Translations under genes and position numbers: made by a program
From: Arsukibacterium sp. UBA3155
GTDB lineage: Bacteria; Pseudomonadota; Gammaproteobacteria; Enterobacterales; Alteromonadaceae
Reading direction: 5' to 3'
NCBI GenBank assembly: GCA_002364615.1
Contig: DEYP01000029.1
Coordinates: forward strand, 1-64,000
DNA: 64,000 nucleotides
Notes under the pieces: generated by a model
What the model was told of the DNA's origin: nothing
The model's input: the letters and a program-made list of their open reading frames with translations, nothing else
The model's database searches: none
Shown here: positions 63,716 to 64,000 of the stretch, piece after piece
Numbering within the stretch: the first letter of the stretch is position 1
Layout of the letters: the number at the start of each line of letters is the position of its first letter

Positions 63716-64000
63716 TTAATTTTGGTTCCCAGCTTGTTCAGCAGCTGCAATTCTTTGCTTAATTAAAATTTCTACACTTTTGACTAAAGTGTGGTTGTAG
63801 CGAAGATGACTTTCTATTTCTTTAGGTGTAAAGCCACTTTCTCTAATAAGCCCCCCGAAAGCCTCATCCAGAAACGAAGGTCCATATCGATTGTATCCAT
63901 CTAAATTAACTAGTAGTACTTCTTCGTTATCAATGGCCTCACGTAAACGAGGGGCCAATATCTTCTCTCTAAATGCTTGCCCATTATAATCGCCATCAGA
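63716..64000 (-). CDS. DUF4325 (STAS-like) protein, 5' end cut by the window
   Basis: The reading frame is open to the window edge, so only the C-terminal 94 residues are seen. They match the STAS-like DUF4325 domain: NGQAFREKILAPRLREA, VLLVNLDGYNRYGPSFLDEAFGG and LIRESGF. The domain often follows an ATP-binding protein of GHKL type; the region upstream is not available. It is coupled to the membrane protein that follows. Role unknown. Confidence 0.75.
   Translation of the reverse strand, partial: SDGDYNGQAFREKILAPRLREAIDNEEVLLVNLDGYNRYGPSFLDEAFGGLIRESGFTPKEIESHLRYNHTLVKSVEILIKQRIAAAEQAGNQN

Overview
The window is chromosomal DNA of a gammaproteobacterium. Protein families and gene order point to the Rheinheimera / Alishewanella / Arsukibacterium neighbourhood; this is an inference from gene content, not from a marker gene. 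Two blocks keep an order familiar from Escherichia coli: yciK - sohB - topA - cysB, and mutH - rppH - ptsP - lgt - thyA.

Layout. 1-0.26 kb holds a 152-bp tandem repeat built on degenerate tRNA-Asp sequence. 0.27-44.5 kb is mostly core genome: a GAF histidine kinase; a four-gene sulfur module (TauE, rhodanese, two YeeE/YedE halves); proS; a kelch protein; trmO; purU; carbonic anhydrase; a GDP-mannose pair (manC, manB); yciK; a VolA-type lipase; sohB; an SDF symporter; a large Ig-like lipoprotein; astB; topA; cysB; mutH, rppH, ptsP, a second TauE-like gene, lgt and thyA; three FlgO-like lipoproteins; an AttH/LolCDE-like ABC operon; and an ankyrin lipoprotein. The mutH-rppH gap carries two perfect DnaA boxes facing each other, which fits the position of the DnaA-reactivating locus DARS2 in E. 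coli.

44.6-58.4 kb is a defence island. It contains an AbiE type IV toxin-antitoxin pair; a WYL-domain repressor of BrxR/CapW type with its own inverted-repeat operator; a compact operon of a membrane-anchored Mrr-like nuclease, a 145-aa PD-(D/E)XK-like protein, a Shedu (SduA) nuclease and a CoiA-like protein; the remains of a patatin-like gene broken at an IS66-type end; a 695-aa protein made of novel W...TVAH repeats; an HNH nuclease fused to a LexA/S24-like domain and paired with a methyltransferase; and a diverged SRAP (YedK/HMCES) protein.

58.7-63.1 kb is a leftward mobile-element operon: a 41-aa membrane peptide, several small unknown proteins, a DGQHR/DndB-like protein, a phage-type N6-adenine methyltransferase, a PapB-like regulator, an SSB without the usual acidic tip, and AlpA at the distal end. 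It has its own promoter and palindromic operators. No integrase or structural phage gene lies inside the window. The right edge holds a membrane protein and a DUF4325 (STAS-like) gene cut by the window end. Short tandem duplications at or next to the stop codons of three genes between 30 and 47 kb are a recurrent oddity.
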